A stretch of 64,000 nucleotides of DNA from Photobacterium profundum (GTDB lineage: Bacteria > Pseudomonadota > Gammaproteobacteria > Enterobacterales > Vibrionaceae). The notes beneath the pieces were generated by a model that had not been told where the DNA came from, searched no databases, and saw only the letters and a program-made list of their open reading frames with translations. This document shows positions 17,285 through 27,013 of this stretch, piece after piece (position 1 is the first letter of the stretch; every line of letters starts with the position of its first letter). The stretch lies in NCBI RefSeq assembly GCF_003026285.1, contig NZ_PYOD01000020.1:1-64000 (forward strand), given 5' to 3'. A program made the translations under genes and the position numbers.

Positions 17285-18766
17285 TTATGACAACGCAGCC
17301 CCTGCAAATAGGATCACGATAGTCACGACAAATACCATGACAACAAACGGCATTACCCACTTTAAGAAACGCTCATAAGGTATTTTCGCTAATGCCAGAC
17401 CAGCCACTAAGTGCCCCGCAGTCGGTGCAAACATATTGATCCAACCACTTGCTGATTGATAAGCCGTAATGATCAAATCTCGCCCAATACCCGAGAAGTC
17501 AGCTAAAGGTGCCATTAATGGCATTGAAACAGTTGCCAGCCCAGAGGTTGATGGAATGAAGAAGCTTAATACAATATGTACCAAGTACGTCACCACAACA
17601 AACACACCAGATGATAGACCAGTAACCGCGCCTTCAGCCCAGTTCAAAATGGTATCAATAATGGCACCATTATCCATCACAACGTAAATACCACGCGCAA
17701 CAGCAACCACCAGCGCAACGCCGATCAAATCTTTTGCACCTTCTAAGAAGGTTTTAATGAAATCACCTTCTGACATACGGTTAATAACCGCAATCAAAAT
17801 TGCTGATGCTAAAAATAGTGTAGAAAGCTCATCAAACCACCACCACAAGGTTGGGATAACCGTGATACCCATGTCTTCCCAAGGAATAACCCCGTAAATC
17901 ATAACCATGAACGCACCAAAGAATACACCCATGGTGAGTTTTTGCTTGGTGGTAAACTCGCCTAAGTCCTCTTTAATCTTCGAGAATTCATCATTAAATT
18001 CGATATCAGCCAATACAGATGCAGATTTATCAGCTTTGACTTTAGCGGCATAGCGCATGACATACCATGAAGCCAGTACAATCAAAATGACAAGCTGCAC
18101 CAAGCGCAAACCAATACCATCACCAATCGGTAAACCAGCAAAGCCCGAGGCAATACCTGTCGCAAATGGGTTAACAGTTGATGACAACACCCCGATACCA
18201 GAGCCGAGCAAAATAATACCAGCAGCGACCATACGGTCATAACCCGCTACCGCCATAACGGGTAATATCACCGCCCAAAAGGCGACGGTTTCTTCCGCCA
18301 TACCATAAGTCGAACCACCAACAGCAAAAAGTGTGATTAACACCGGGATCATCATTTGCTCTCGGCCTTTAAACCGACGAACAATAGCGGCAACACCTGA
18401 ATCCATTGCACCCGTTCGCATGGTTACAGCTAAGAAACCACCAATCACCAATACAAATAACGCAACATCAACGGCTTTATGGAAGCCTTTGATTGGAGCC
18501 ATCAATACATCAATGAAACCCTGCGGCGTTGACTCAATTTCATTATACGTACCAGGGATCGGTAATAAACGCTCACCTCCGCTATAGTCCAGCACTTCGG
18601 CAGCAGGAATGATTTGATCAGTCCCGTTCACCATATAATCATATTTACCCGCTGGCATTACCCATGTCAGTAACGCAACCAAGCCGATAATAATGAATAA
18701 GATGGTGTACACCGTAGGCATCTTAAAAGACTTCTTCACCTTGTTTGTTTCTGTTGCCGCTGTCAT
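17285..18766 (-). CDS. yfcC: YfcC-family membrane transporter
   Basis: This 493-residue protein has about 12 transmembrane segments and belongs to the YfcC/arginine-ornithine antiporter-like family (E. coli YfcC is 506 residues). Characteristic segments are FKMPTVYTILFIIIGLVALLTWVMPAGKY (in part PTVYTILFIIIG), VGGSTYGMAEETVAFW, GIGVLSSTVNPFATGIASG and FFIPSTSGLATVSMPLMAPL. The substrate of the family is not firmly known; the annotation 'basic amino acid antiporter' is by homology only. Its ATG overlaps the stop of the dipeptidase gene by 4 bp (ATGA), so translation is coupled and a role in peptide or amino acid handling is likely. Confidence 0.9.
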   Translation of the reverse strand: MTAATETNKVKKSFKMPTVYTILFIIIGLVALLTWVMPAGKYDYMVNGTDQIIPAAEVLDYSGGERLLPIPGTYNEIESTPQGFIDVLMAPIKGFHKAVDVALFVLVIGGFLAVTMRTGAMDSGVAAIVRRFKGREQMMIPVLITLFAVGGSTYGMAEETVAFWAVILPVMAVAGYDRMVAAGIILLGSGIGVLSSTVNPFATGIASGFAGLPIGDGIGLRLVQLVILIVLASWYVMRYAAKVKADKSASVLADIEFNDEFSKIKEDLGEFTTKQKLTMGVFFGAFMVMIYGVIPWEDMGITVIPTLWWWFDELSTLFLASAILIAVINRMSEGDFIKTFLEGAKDLIGVALVVAVARGIYVVMDNGAIIDTILNWAEGAVTGLSSGVFVVVTYLVHIVLSFFIPSTSGLATVSMPLMAPLADFSGIGRDLIITAYQSASGWINMFAPTAGHLVAGLALAKIPYERFLKWVMPFVVMVFVVTIVILFAGAALS

Positions 18767-20130
18767 AGCTCCACTCCTTGCAGCTGATGAATTGCATTGG
18801 CGTAGACATTCATCGCCTTAAGCATGTCATCAATGATTAAGTATTCATTTGGCATATGTTCAACTTTATCGCGCCCTGGGAAAATAGCGCCAAACGCCAC
18901 ACAATTTGGCATGGCTCGAGCATACGTTGCCCCACCAGACGTCATCGGCTTACTGTCAACATCACCACTTATTTCTTGATAAGCGCGCATCAATGTCTGA
19001 ATGATCGGGCTATCTTTTGGCATATATAAAGAAGGCAATACGTCAAACTCTTCATAATGTAAGCCATACTGCTCAACCACAGCCAAAATATCGTTATCAA
19101 AATCTTCTTTACTAAAGGTAACGGGAACCCGAATATCAATGCCCGACTTACTGTGCTCTTTCGATATATCTAACTGCGCAACATTGAACGTTAGACGACC
19201 ACTCACATCTTCAATATCACCAAAGATATTTGTAGCATTCGCATCTTGCCCAACTTGTTCAGCAATAAAGACCACAAGAGGATGAGTCACACCAATCTTC
19301 TTCAATGCGATACATAAGCGAGCGATAGCATTGACGCCTTTGGTATCGGCAGAGGCTGAATGCGCAGCTTTACCAAATACGGTAACTTCATCGTCTTCAC
19401 AGCTAAAATCAAACCCAAGTTCATCAAGTGCACTCACTAAGCTATCGCTTAATAGACCTTGGTATCGTGCTAATTCAGGAACGGCATTCAATGCGCCGCC
19501 ACACTCAAGAAATAACGAGGAGTCACCATCACCGTGCAACCACGATTGAATCAGCATTTTTTCAGCATGGATTAGAGGGAAACTGGCATCAGGTGTGAAG
19601 CCACACTGAGGGATTTCTTCTTTTTCTAAGTAACGTTCAATACAACGCCACAATGTTTCTTCATCAGTACCAAAAATAAAGCGAATTCGCTTCGTTAACA
19701 CCACACCACTTTGCAATAAGGCTTTAACAGCAAATAAAGCCGCTAACGTCGGTCCTTTATCATCCTGCGTGCCACGACCGTACAAACGTCCGTCTCGAAT
19801 TTCTGGCTCAAATGGCAGTGAATCCCATGCTGACAACTCCCCCGTAGGCACAACATCAAGGTGACCCAGCACCCCGATCATTTGTTCGCCTTGCCCAATA
19901 TCGGCATACCCGTAATAACCCTCAGGATCTTTATACACCGAGAAACCCATCTCTTGGCATAGTGCCAATGTTTGCGTTAGACAATCATCAATAGGTTGAC
20001 CAAACGGTACTCGATCTTGTTCAGATGATGTTGCCTCATCATAAACACTCGGAATGGTAACTAGCCGCTTAACTGCTTCGATATAATCATCACGCATACC
20101 ATCTATATTTAACGCTATTTTCGCTTTCAT
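18763..20130 (-). CDS. M20 family metallo-dipeptidase (PepV/Sapep type)
   Basis: The 455-residue protein is a cytoplasmic dinuclear-metal peptidase. Visible residues are the metal ligand His in GVLGHLDVVPTG (about residue 88), the bridging Asp in GRGTQDDKGP, the catalytic Glu in GTDEET, the lid-domain His in AAHSASADTKG and the final ligand His in KVEHMPNEY. The lid insertion between about 190 and 370 fits the PepV/Sapep branch that cleaves dipeptides. It is first in an operon with yfcC, so the pair may import or exchange a peptide-derived amino acid and hydrolyse dipeptides. A CRP-like site lies 146 bp upstream. Confidence 0.88.
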   Translation of the reverse strand: MKAKIALNIDGMRDDYIEAVKRLVTIPSVYDEATSSEQDRVPFGQPIDDCLTQTLALCQEMGFSVYKDPEGYYGYADIGQGEQMIGVLGHLDVVPTGELSAWDSLPFEPEIRDGRLYGRGTQDDKGPTLAALFAVKALLQSGVVLTKRIRFIFGTDEETLWRCIERYLEKEEIPQCGFTPDASFPLIHAEKMLIQSWLHGDGDSSLFLECGGALNAVPELARYQGLLSDSLVSALDELGFDFSCEDDEVTVFGKAAHSASADTKGVNAIARLCIALKKIGVTHPLVVFIAEQVGQDANATNIFGDIEDVSGRLTFNVAQLDISKEHSKSGIDIRVPVTFSKEDFDNDILAVVEQYGLHYEEFDVLPSLYMPKDSPIIQTLMRAYQEISGDVDSKPMTSGGATYARAMPNCVAFGAIFPGRDKVEHMPNEYLIIDDMLKAMNVYANAIHQLQGVEL

Positions 20131-20599
20131 CGTATCCCTCTGCTCCCCTTACATTTTAGTCGACATAAAAAGAGAAATGCAGACTAAAATAATGAAGGAT
20201 ATTTAATTATTGGTATAAATATTCAACGAGATTTCCTTATACCGGATGATTCTGCTACAACAAGCAGTAACAATCTGTGACAAATTTCACTTGATTAAGG
20301 ATCGAAATGGGATAGTGATCATAAAGCGAACATTCTTTAATGTTGGGGATTTGACGTGCTGGAATAATCTACTCTTTCAAGTACATATGGCATTGAAGTG
20401 CAAACGTTAAACCAGTCAATAACTCTCATTTTATTAGGCACAATACTGTGCGACTCATTTTAATGTAGAACACTTCAGGTTATGAATTAGCGTTTTGTCT
20501 TGAGGTACAAATTCTCGCTGAAACGAGCATCTAGCTGCCATTTGCATATATACTGCGCGCCATTGATCAAAGACAATCGCCACACTAACGAGAACTATC
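20131..20599. other. Divergent intergenic region, dipeptidase/ycaO
   Basis: No gene is seen. It holds a CRP-like site (20276-20291), a small hairpin GCACA-ATAC-TGTGC near 20440, and a plausible ycaO -10 element TATACT at 20549-20554. TTGATCAAAGACAA at 20563-20576 matches 8 of 10 FNR consensus positions but sits downstream of the expected start. Confidence 0.45.
20276..20291. promoter_or_regulatory. Candidate CRP site
   Basis: TGTGACAAATTTCACT matches 9 of 10 core positions of TGTGA-N6-TCACA. Its position between divergent genes suits activation of the dipeptidase-yfcC operon, though no clear -10 at the usual spacing was found. Confidence 0.5.
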
Positions 20600-22336
20600 A
20601 TGAAAACATCTGTTACAGGTAAAGATGCCACGCTTGAACAATCTATCGAGCATTTCCAAACTCAATTAAATAAATTGGACTTTAATATAGAAGAGGTTGC
20701 TTCGTTTAATCCTGTACCGAATGTCTGGTTAGTACAAATTCGTGATGTCGATGCACCGATGAATACCACTCAAGGAAAAGGGACTACACAACAAGCGGCC
20801 CTTGCATCTGCATTAGGTAAATTCTTTGAATGTCTATCAACCCATGCTTTTTATAATGACTATTACTTGGGTCAAGCACTGGCTAATAGCGATGTTGTTC
20901 ACTATAACAACGAAAAATGGTTTGATATTGGTGAAGATAACTTGCCGCCAGAAGGTATGTTGGATGAGCGTTTAACACAATACTACGACCCGACTCTTGA
21001 GCTTCTGGGTACCGATTTAGTTGATCTGCAATCAAGTAATATGGATCGTGGCGTATGTTGTTTACCGTTTGAACGTCAATTTGACAATGAAACCGTCTAT
21101 ATTCCAGCTAACATTATCAGTAACCTTTACTTGTCGAATGGTATTGCGGCAGGCAATACGCAAGCTGAGGCACGCACCCAGTGTTTATCTGAAGTGATTG
21201 CTCGTGCAATTAAAAACCGCGTTATTCTCAAAGACATCAGCTTACCGGTAATTCCAACAGAGGTAATAGCTCGCTACCCAGCAATCACTGAATCTATTGC
21301 TGCATTAGCCGCAAAAGGGTTAACTGTGACATGTTACGACGCATCACTGGGCGGTGAATTCCCAGTGCTGTGTGCGATGTTACCAATTCCGGGGAATGAT
21401 GTATGCTTAGCTGCATTTGAGGCACATCCACGCTTTGATGTGGCACTTGAGCGAGCGGTAACAGAGTTACTGCAGAACGATACGCTGATCGAATTAGGCA
21501 TTTACCCACAGCCAACAGTCGATAATAACAGTCAGCACAATGAACAAACGGCACATACACCGAACTTCTCATGTGTGATGGTTTCAGGTGAGTTGTTTAA
21601 AGCAGATGCAAGCTATGATTTTGTTGATTGGAATTTCACTGGCAGTACTGAAGAATCATTCAGCCATCTAATGGCAATTATGACTAAAGCAAGAGCTGAT
21701 GTTTACATTGCCGATTACTCACACCTTGGTGTGAATTGTTGTCGTATTATAGTACCAAGTTGGTCTGAAATTTACCCGATTGAAACACTCATCGAAAGCA
21801 ACAATAACGTGGCGTTGGAGCTACGTGAGACATTCCTTGCTCTACCAAATGTAGATTGGGAAGGTGAACAGTACGCAGAAATGTACGGTATTTTGGAAGA
21901 AGAAGGATACGATGATTCAGTACTGCTTGCTGAAATCATCGGTCTAGCCCCACAAGCCGGCGATGTATGGCAAACATTGCGCATTGGCGAAGTAAAATGT
22001 CTACTCGCACTCGCAGGTGGCGATCTCGAGTTAGCCCTCGAACTAGCGACTTGGTGTATTGAAGTAAATGCAACCACTTACAACCCTGAACGTCTCCAAT
22101 TTTTCCATTGCCTAGTGGCTAGTCTTAACCTTGCACTTGATGAAGAAAGCGATCCAGCCCAGGCTAAAGCAGGTTTCGAACAGCAATATGGTGTAGAAAC
22201 CGTTACCGCAGCATGGGGCTCTATCGAAGGAACAGTTCGCTTTTATGGTGTCACTGGTGGCGACCTTACAATGAACCAATACCCTGCACATCAGCAATTA
22301 TTAGAGTCATACCAAAAACTGTATATTGGTCAATAG
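20600..22336 (+). CDS. ycaO: YcaO, ribosomal protein S12 methylthiotransferase accessory factor
   Basis: The 578-residue protein matches E. coli YcaO (586 residues) along its length. The YcaO ATP-binding fold runs through about residues 60-400, with ALGKFFECLSTHAF, GIAAGNTQAEARTQCLSEVIARAIK and ALERAVTELLQ as ATP/Mg site segments. The last 150 residues are TPR-like (LALAGGDLELALELATWCIEVNA). E. coli YcaO assists beta-methylthiolation of S12 Asp by RimO. The gene order ycaO, membrane protein, pflB, pflA resembles ycaO-focA-pflBA of E. coli, but the second gene is different here. A terminator follows the stop codon. Confidence 0.93.
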   Translation: MKTSVTGKDATLEQSIEHFQTQLNKLDFNIEEVASFNPVPNVWLVQIRDVDAPMNTTQGKGTTQQAALASALGKFFECLSTHAFYNDYYLGQALANSDVVHYNNEKWFDIGEDNLPPEGMLDERLTQYYDPTLELLGTDLVDLQSSNMDRGVCCLPFERQFDNETVYIPANIISNLYLSNGIAAGNTQAEARTQCLSEVIARAIKNRVILKDISLPVIPTEVIARYPAITESIAALAAKGLTVTCYDASLGGEFPVLCAMLPIPGNDVCLAAFEAHPRFDVALERAVTELLQNDTLIELGIYPQPTVDNNSQHNEQTAHTPNFSCVMVSGELFKADASYDFVDWNFTGSTEESFSHLMAIMTKARADVYIADYSHLGVNCCRIIVPSWSEIYPIETLIESNNNVALELRETFLALPNVDWEGEQYAEMYGILEEEGYDDSVLLAEIIGLAPQAGDVWQTLRIGEVKCLLALAGGDLELALELATWCIEVNATTYNPERLQFFHCLVASLNLALDEESDPAQAKAGFEQQYGVETVTAAWGSIEGTVRFYGVTGGDLTMNQYPAHQQLLESYQKLYIGQ

Positions 22337-22357
22337 AAATCGATATATTGCTCTCTC

Positions 22358-22388
22358 TAAAGCCAGCTTTGTTGCTGGCTTTACCTTT
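22358..22388 (+). terminator. Terminator of ycaO
   Basis: AAAGCCAGC and GCTGGCTTT form a 9-bp stem with a short loop, followed by ACCTTTCTT. It separates ycaO from the pfl genes. Confidence 0.7.
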
Positions 22389-22627
22389 CTTCACATCGCG
22401 AGTAATTAACAGCTTCCAGCCTGCCTCTTTTGGTGTAGACTTTCTGTAGACCGTAAAATCCACACCACAGACTCGTATTCGTTTTAAAATAACAACTTAA
22501 CGAGTATTCTTTCATTTTTTGGATTATTACAAGTTCACATAGTCCGTTAATTTATTACTATATATTTTAACAAATCACTTTTTCTCTCAATTTTTTTTAG
22601 TTATTTTACTACATTTTTTGAGCGGTA

Positions 22628-22641
22628 GTGATCAAGATCAA
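22628..22641. promoter_or_regulatory. FNR site of a class II promoter
   Basis: GTGATCAAGATCAA matches 9 of 10 positions of TTGAT-N4-ATCAA. The -10 element TATACT at 22664-22669 predicts a start near 22676, which puts the site's centre at about -41.5, the standard position for FNR activation. Confidence 0.65.
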
Positions 22642-22663
22642 TTCAATCATCGGCTTCAAGCCG

Positions 22664-22669
22664 TATACT
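22664..22669 (+). promoter_or_regulatory. -10 element of the predicted FNR-dependent promoter
   Basis: TATACT with no recognisable -35 box, as expected when FNR overlaps the -35 position. Confidence 0.55.
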
Positions 22670-22810
22670 TTACTAAAATTTGGTGAAATATAATTACACT
22701 GATATAGCAGTTCCTACTAGAGGGTAACTTGAGGGTAAGTTATTAGTAGAGAACAGCAAGCAGATCACCATTAAAAAAATTTATTATTTTAACGTAGAAA
22801 CGAGGCAAAT

Positions 22811-24325
22811 ATGTCATCAGAAGAAAGAAGTTATCAGGAGCAACATCGTCCTGCATCTGACTTCTCTAGCCGCTCTGAGTATCTAGATAACGAATTGAAA
22901 ATAATGAAACCACGCCGCTGGAAGTTAAACCTTCCTGGTCGTGATTTTCGTTTTGAGTGGGAAGATTTAGTTCCCGCGCTTGCAGGTACTATCGGCATTA
23001 TCGCAATGTATTCTGCAGTAATGATGTCTTGGGCTGATGGCCTAACGCAAGCTTGGGATCATGTCGAGCTTGGTAAAGAATTTGCCATTGAAGTCGCTCG
23101 TGTAGAAATGCTTATCCCAGCATTACTATTCTGTATTTTAGCCTCCGGGTTCTTTAACCCAAGAGCTAACTTAGCAGGTAACCACGGACCAATGATTCCA
23201 TTAATTGGTACGATTGCCCTGGCTGGTGCACACCCTCTTGCTCTTGCAATTCTTTTAGGTGTATTCGGTCTATTATTAAGTTATTTTAAAGGCGGCTCTA
23301 AACTGGTGAATTTGACCGGTGAAGGGGTTGCTGGAGGCTTACTCGTTTTTCTCGGCTTTACGGGTGCAATGAGTCAGATTGGTGATATCCAATCTTGGGC
23401 AACAAGCCTTGAAACTGCCGATGCCGCGAAAGGCAGCATGGGGTATATTGGTTTAGTCGTACTTGCTGTTAATATCGTGCTTTATGCATTCCTTGCTCGT
23501 ATCGGTAAGCGTTGGCTTGCAATTCCAGCTTGTGCAGCAACAGGTCTAGCCATTGCGCTAGCGCTGGGTGCTGGTTTTGACCTAACATTTGAAACTGAAA
23601 TGGGTCTACCAAATCTAAACCCTGTATATTGGTGGGGCAGCACAGATCAAGGTTGGATGCTTGGTTTACCAAACTTTCAGCACTTCCTTGCATCATTACC
23701 GTTCGCTATTCTAGCAGTAGCAATGTGGTCACCTGATTTCCTTGGTCACCGTATTTTCCAAGAACTAAACTACCCGCGTGGCGCAAAAAATGTATTGATG
23801 GACGTTGATGATACAATGACAACGTGTTCACTACGCCAAATTGTAGGTACAGCGGTTGGTGGTGGTAACATTACATCATCTTGGGGTACATACATGATCC
23901 CAGCGGCAATTGCTAAGCGTCCAATTCCAGCGGGCGGTATCTTACTGGGTAGTCTGTGTATTATCGTTGCAATCCTTGGTTTCCCAATGGATGTTGCAGT
24001 ATGGCCACCAGTAATGCGCATTGCGCTTCTTGTAGGTGTATTTCTTCCCCTTCTAGAAGCTGGTATGCAAATGGTTCGTGATACTAAAGACTCTCAGTCT
24101 GCTGGTATTTGTATCTTTGCTGCAGCAGTGACTAACCCTGTATTGGCTTGGGCACTCACAATGCTGCTTGATAACAACGGTTTAATCGGTGATAAAGAAC
24201 GTGCTAAAACACTGTCTATCTTCGACCGTATTATCATTCCAGCATCGGTATTGATTATCTGTCTAGTTGCGATGCTTTCTGTCGGTATGCTAGAAGGTCA
24301 ATACGGCATTCAATCACTATTATAA
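22811..24325 (+). CDS. DUF3360-like multi-pass membrane protein in the focA position
   Basis: The 504-residue protein has a cytoplasmic N-terminus of about 55 residues and 11-13 hydrophobic segments. I believe it belongs to the uncharacterised DUF3360 family of Vibrionaceae; the match is from memory. Segments such as ILASGFFNPRANLAGNHGPM, GTIALAGAHPLALAILLGVFG and VDDTMTTCSLRQIVGTAVGGG followed by ITSSWGTYMIPAAIA recall the UraA/SulP transporter fold, where polar residues near broken helices bind anions or nucleobases. It is not a FocA homologue. It sits between ycaO and pflB behind an FNR-type promoter, so an anaerobic role such as carrying an acid product is inferred, not shown. GAGG lies 6 nt before the ATG. 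Confidence 0.7.
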   Translation: MSSEERSYQEQHRPASDFSSRSEYLDNELKIMKPRRWKLNLPGRDFRFEWEDLVPALAGTIGIIAMYSAVMMSWADGLTQAWDHVELGKEFAIEVARVEMLIPALLFCILASGFFNPRANLAGNHGPMIPLIGTIALAGAHPLALAILLGVFGLLLSYFKGGSKLVNLTGEGVAGGLLVFLGFTGAMSQIGDIQSWATSLETADAAKGSMGYIGLVVLAVNIVLYAFLARIGKRWLAIPACAATGLAIALALGAGFDLTFETEMGLPNLNPVYWWGSTDQGWMLGLPNFQHFLASLPFAILAVAMWSPDFLGHRIFQELNYPRGAKNVLMDVDDTMTTCSLRQIVGTAVGGGNITSSWGTYMIPAAIAKRPIPAGGILLGSLCIIVAILGFPMDVAVWPPVMRIALLVGVFLPLLEAGMQMVRDTKDSQSAGICIFAAAVTNPVLAWALTMLLDNNGLIGDKERAKTLSIFDRIIIPASVLIICLVAMLSVGMLEGQYGIQSLL

Positions 24326-24380
24326 TACTCGTGGGCAGTGCGCTTGCACTGCCCTGCTTTACTTAAGAATAAGCACTAAT

Positions 24381-24430
24381 ACGAATAATGAAATCTTAAT
24401 TTAGTTGAGCTGTAATTTTTCATTATCCGT
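24381..24430. promoter_or_regulatory. Inverted repeat between the DUF3360-like gene and pflB
   Basis: ACGAATAATGAAA (24381-24393) and TTTCATTATCCGT (24418-24430) pair at 12 of 13 positions across a 24-nt loop. There is no T-run, so it looks more like an RNA processing or stability element, or an operator, than a terminator. Confidence 0.4.
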
Positions 24431-24538
24431 ATTATTGTTAATAAAAGTGTACTGTTCATCATTTATGATGGTTGCTCGCATAATTGCGTCGTAATCAGTA
24501 CGTATTTTTTCTACTGAATAGAAACAGGTAGGTATAAC

Positions 24539-26815
24539 ATGGCAGAGCAATTTGCTAAAGCTTGGGAAGGTTTCGCTGCAGGCGAATGGCAGAACGATGT
24601 AAACGTTCGTGATTTCATCCAAAAGAACTACACACCGTATGAAGGTGACGAGTCTTTCCTAGAATCTGAAGCAACGCCAGCAACGGCAACGCTTTGGGAA
24701 CAAGTAATGGTAGGTATCAAGCAGGAAAACAGCACTCACGCTCCTGTTGATTTTGATACTTCAGTTATTTCTACTATCACTGCACACGATGCAGGTTACA
24801 TCAACAAAGATCTTGAAACGATTGTTGGTCTTCAAACTGAAGCTCCACTAAAGCGCGCTATCATCCCTAACGGTGGTATCCGTATGGTTGAAGGTTCTTG
24901 TAAAGCGTACGATCGTGAACTAGATCCTGAAGTTTCTAAAATCTTTACTGAATACCGTAAAACACACAACCAGTGTGTATTCGATATTTACACGCCTGAC
25001 ATCATGAAATGTCGTAAGTCTGGTGTACTGACTGGTCTTCCAGATGCATACGGCCGTGGTCGTATCATTGGTGATTACCGTCGCGTAGCGCTATACGGTA
25101 TCGATCGTCTAATGAAAGACAAGTTCGCTCAGTTTACGTCTCTACAAGAGCGTTTCGAGTTAGGCGAAGATCTTCAAATGACAATGCAACTTCGTGAAGA
25201 AATTGCAGAGCAACACCGTGCTCTAGGTCAGATCAAAACTATGGCAGCTAAATACGGCTACGATATTTCTGGTCCTGCTACGAGTGCACAAGAAGCAATT
25301 CAGTGGACTTACTTCGGCTACCTAGCTGCAGTTAAATCACAGAACGGTGCTGCAATGTCTCTAGGTCGTACTTCTACGTTCCTAGATGTGTACATTGAGC
25401 GTGATATCGCAGCTGGCGTAATCACAGAAGTTCAAGCACAAGAAATGATTGACCACTTCGTAATGAAGCTACGTATGGTTCGTTTCCTACGTACGCCTGA
25501 ATACGATGAGTTGTTCTCTGGTGACCCAATCTGGGCAACAGAATCAATGGGTGGTATGGGCCTTGACGGTCGTACACTAGTAACACGTTCAAACTTCCGT
25601 TTCTTAAACAGCCTATACACTATGGGTCCTTCTCCAGAGCCGAACATCACTGTTCTTTGGTCTGAGCAGCTACCTGATGGCTTCAAGCGTTTCTGTGCGA
25701 AAGTATCTATCGATACTTCTTCTATCCAGTACGAAAACGATGATCTAATGCGTCCAGACATGGACTCAGATGACTACGCAATCGCTTGTTGTGTATCTCC
25801 AATGGTTGTTGGTAAGCAAATGCAGTTCTTCGGTGCACGTGCTAACCTTGCTAAAACAATGCTTTATTCTATCAACGGCGGCGTTGATGAGAAGCTTAAA
25901 ATCCAAATCGGTCCTAAGACTGCACCTGTAACTGATGCAGTTCTAGATTACGCTGATGTGATGGATCGTCTAGATCACTTCATGGATTGGTTAGCAACAC
26001 AATACGTGACTGCGCTAAACAGCATTCACTTCAGCCACGACAAGTACAGCTACGAAGCATCGCTAATGGCGCTTCATGACCGTGACGTTCGTCGTACAAT
26101 GGCTTGTGGTATCGCTGGTCTTTCTGTTGCAGCTGACTCACTGTCTGCTATCAAGTACGCAACAGTTAAGCCTATCCGTGACGAAGACGGCATTGCTATC
26201 GACTTCGAAATCGAAGGTGATTACCCTAAATTCGGTAACAACGATTCACGTGTAGATGACATCGCTTGTGAACTAGTTTCAACATTTATGGGCAAAATCC
26301 GTAAGTTGAAAATGTACCGTGATGCTATCCCTACTCAGTCAATCCTTACTATTACATCTAACGTTGTATACGGTAAGAAGACGGGTAACACACCAGACGG
26401 TCGTCGTGCTGGCGCTCCTTTCGCACCAGGTGCAAACCCAATGCACGGTCGTGATGAGAAAGGTGCTGTAGCCTCTCTAACATCTGTAGGTAAACTACCG
26501 TTTGCTGACGCAAAAGATGGTATCTCTTACACATTCTCTATCGTGCCAAACGCACTAGGTAAAGAAGCAGATACTCAAAAAGCTAACCTTGCAGGCCTTA
26601 TGGATGGTTACTTCCACCATGAAGCTGGCATCGAAGGCGGTCAGCACTTGAACGTTAACGTATTAAACCGTGAAACGCTTCTTGATGCCGTTGAGCACCC
26701 AGAGAACTACCCACAGCTAACTATCCGTGTATCGGGTTACGCTGTGCGTTTTAACTCTCTAACAACTGAACAGCAGAAAGACGTAATCGCACGTACTTTC
26801 ACTGCATCTCTATAA
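24539..26815 (+). CDS. pflB: Formate C-acetyltransferase (pyruvate formate-lyase)
   Basis: The 758-residue glycyl-radical enzyme converts pyruvate and CoA to acetyl-CoA and formate under anaerobic conditions; E. coli PflB has 760 residues. The active-site cysteine pair is in AIACCVSPM (near 418-419) and the radical glycine is about residue 733 in [18 protein letters not shown] precedes the ATG. Codon choice is strongly biased in the way of highly expressed genes, unlike most neighbours. It probably shares the FNR promoter upstream of the DUF3360-like gene, and may have its own in the 213-nt gap. Its activase gene pflA lies 1.1 kb downstream, beyond a terminator and an unknown gene. Confidence 0.98.
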   Translation: MAEQFAKAWEGFAAGEWQNDVNVRDFIQKNYTPYEGDESFLESEATPATATLWEQVMVGIKQENSTHAPVDFDTSVISTITAHDAGYINKDLETIVGLQTEAPLKRAIIPNGGIRMVEGSCKAYDRELDPEVSKIFTEYRKTHNQCVFDIYTPDIMKCRKSGVLTGLPDAYGRGRIIGDYRRVALYGIDRLMKDKFAQFTSLQERFELGEDLQMTMQLREEIAEQHRALGQIKTMAAKYGYDISGPATSAQEAIQWTYFGYLAAVKSQNGAAMSLGRTSTFLDVYIERDIAAGVITEVQAQEMIDHFVMKLRMVRFLRTPEYDELFSGDPIWATESMGGMGLDGRTLVTRSNFRFLNSLYTMGPSPEPNITVLWSEQLPDGFKRFCAKVSIDTSSIQYENDDLMRPDMDSDDYAIACCVSPMVVGKQMQFFGARANLAKTMLYSINGGVDEKLKIQIGPKTAPVTDAVLDYADVMDRLDHFMDWLATQYVTALNSIHFSHDKYSYEASLMALHDRDVRRTMACGIAGLSVAADSLSAIKYATVKPIRDEDGIAIDFEIEGDYPKFGNNDSRVDDIACELVSTFMGKIRKLKMYRDAIPTQSILTITSNVVYGKKTGNTPDGRRAGAPFAPGANPMHGRDEKGAVASLTSVGKLPFADAKDGISYTFSIVPNALGKEADTQKANLAGLMDGYFHHEAGIEGGQHLNVNVLNRETLLDAVEHPENYPQLTIRVSGYAVRFNSLTTEQQKDVIARTFTASL

Positions 26816-26867
26816 TTTAGAGCTGAGCAACGAGAAACTAGTCATTAGTCTTCTCACGCTGTCCTAA

Positions 26868-26898
26868 TAAAAAACCGACTTTATAGTCGGTTTTTTGT
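26868..26898 (+). terminator. Terminator of pflB
   Basis: AAAAAACCGACT and AGTCGGTTTTTT form a stem around a TTAT loop with a T-run, 53 nt past the stop codon. Confidence 0.92.
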
Positions 26899-27013
26899 TA
26901 TCTGCCACATGGTCACATTTTCTTACTTAAAGCCCTGCTCTATATTAAAATGAAAAAGAAGTCGGCTTGTACGATTTATTGAATGAAAACATTAACAAAT
27001 ATGAAGACTTAAT

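Larger units (their letters stand above)
22389..22810 (+). other. Promoter region of the pfl locus
   Basis: A very AT-rich stretch of about 420 bp holds the FNR-dependent promoter described separately and a leader of about 135 nt. A second TATAAT lies at 22689-22694. No small ORF with a convincing ribosome site was seen. Confidence 0.5.

Noticed and set aside
20563-20576. TTGATCAAAGACAA as an FNR site for ycaO
   Set aside because: Two consensus mismatches in one half-site and a position downstream of the likely transcription start.
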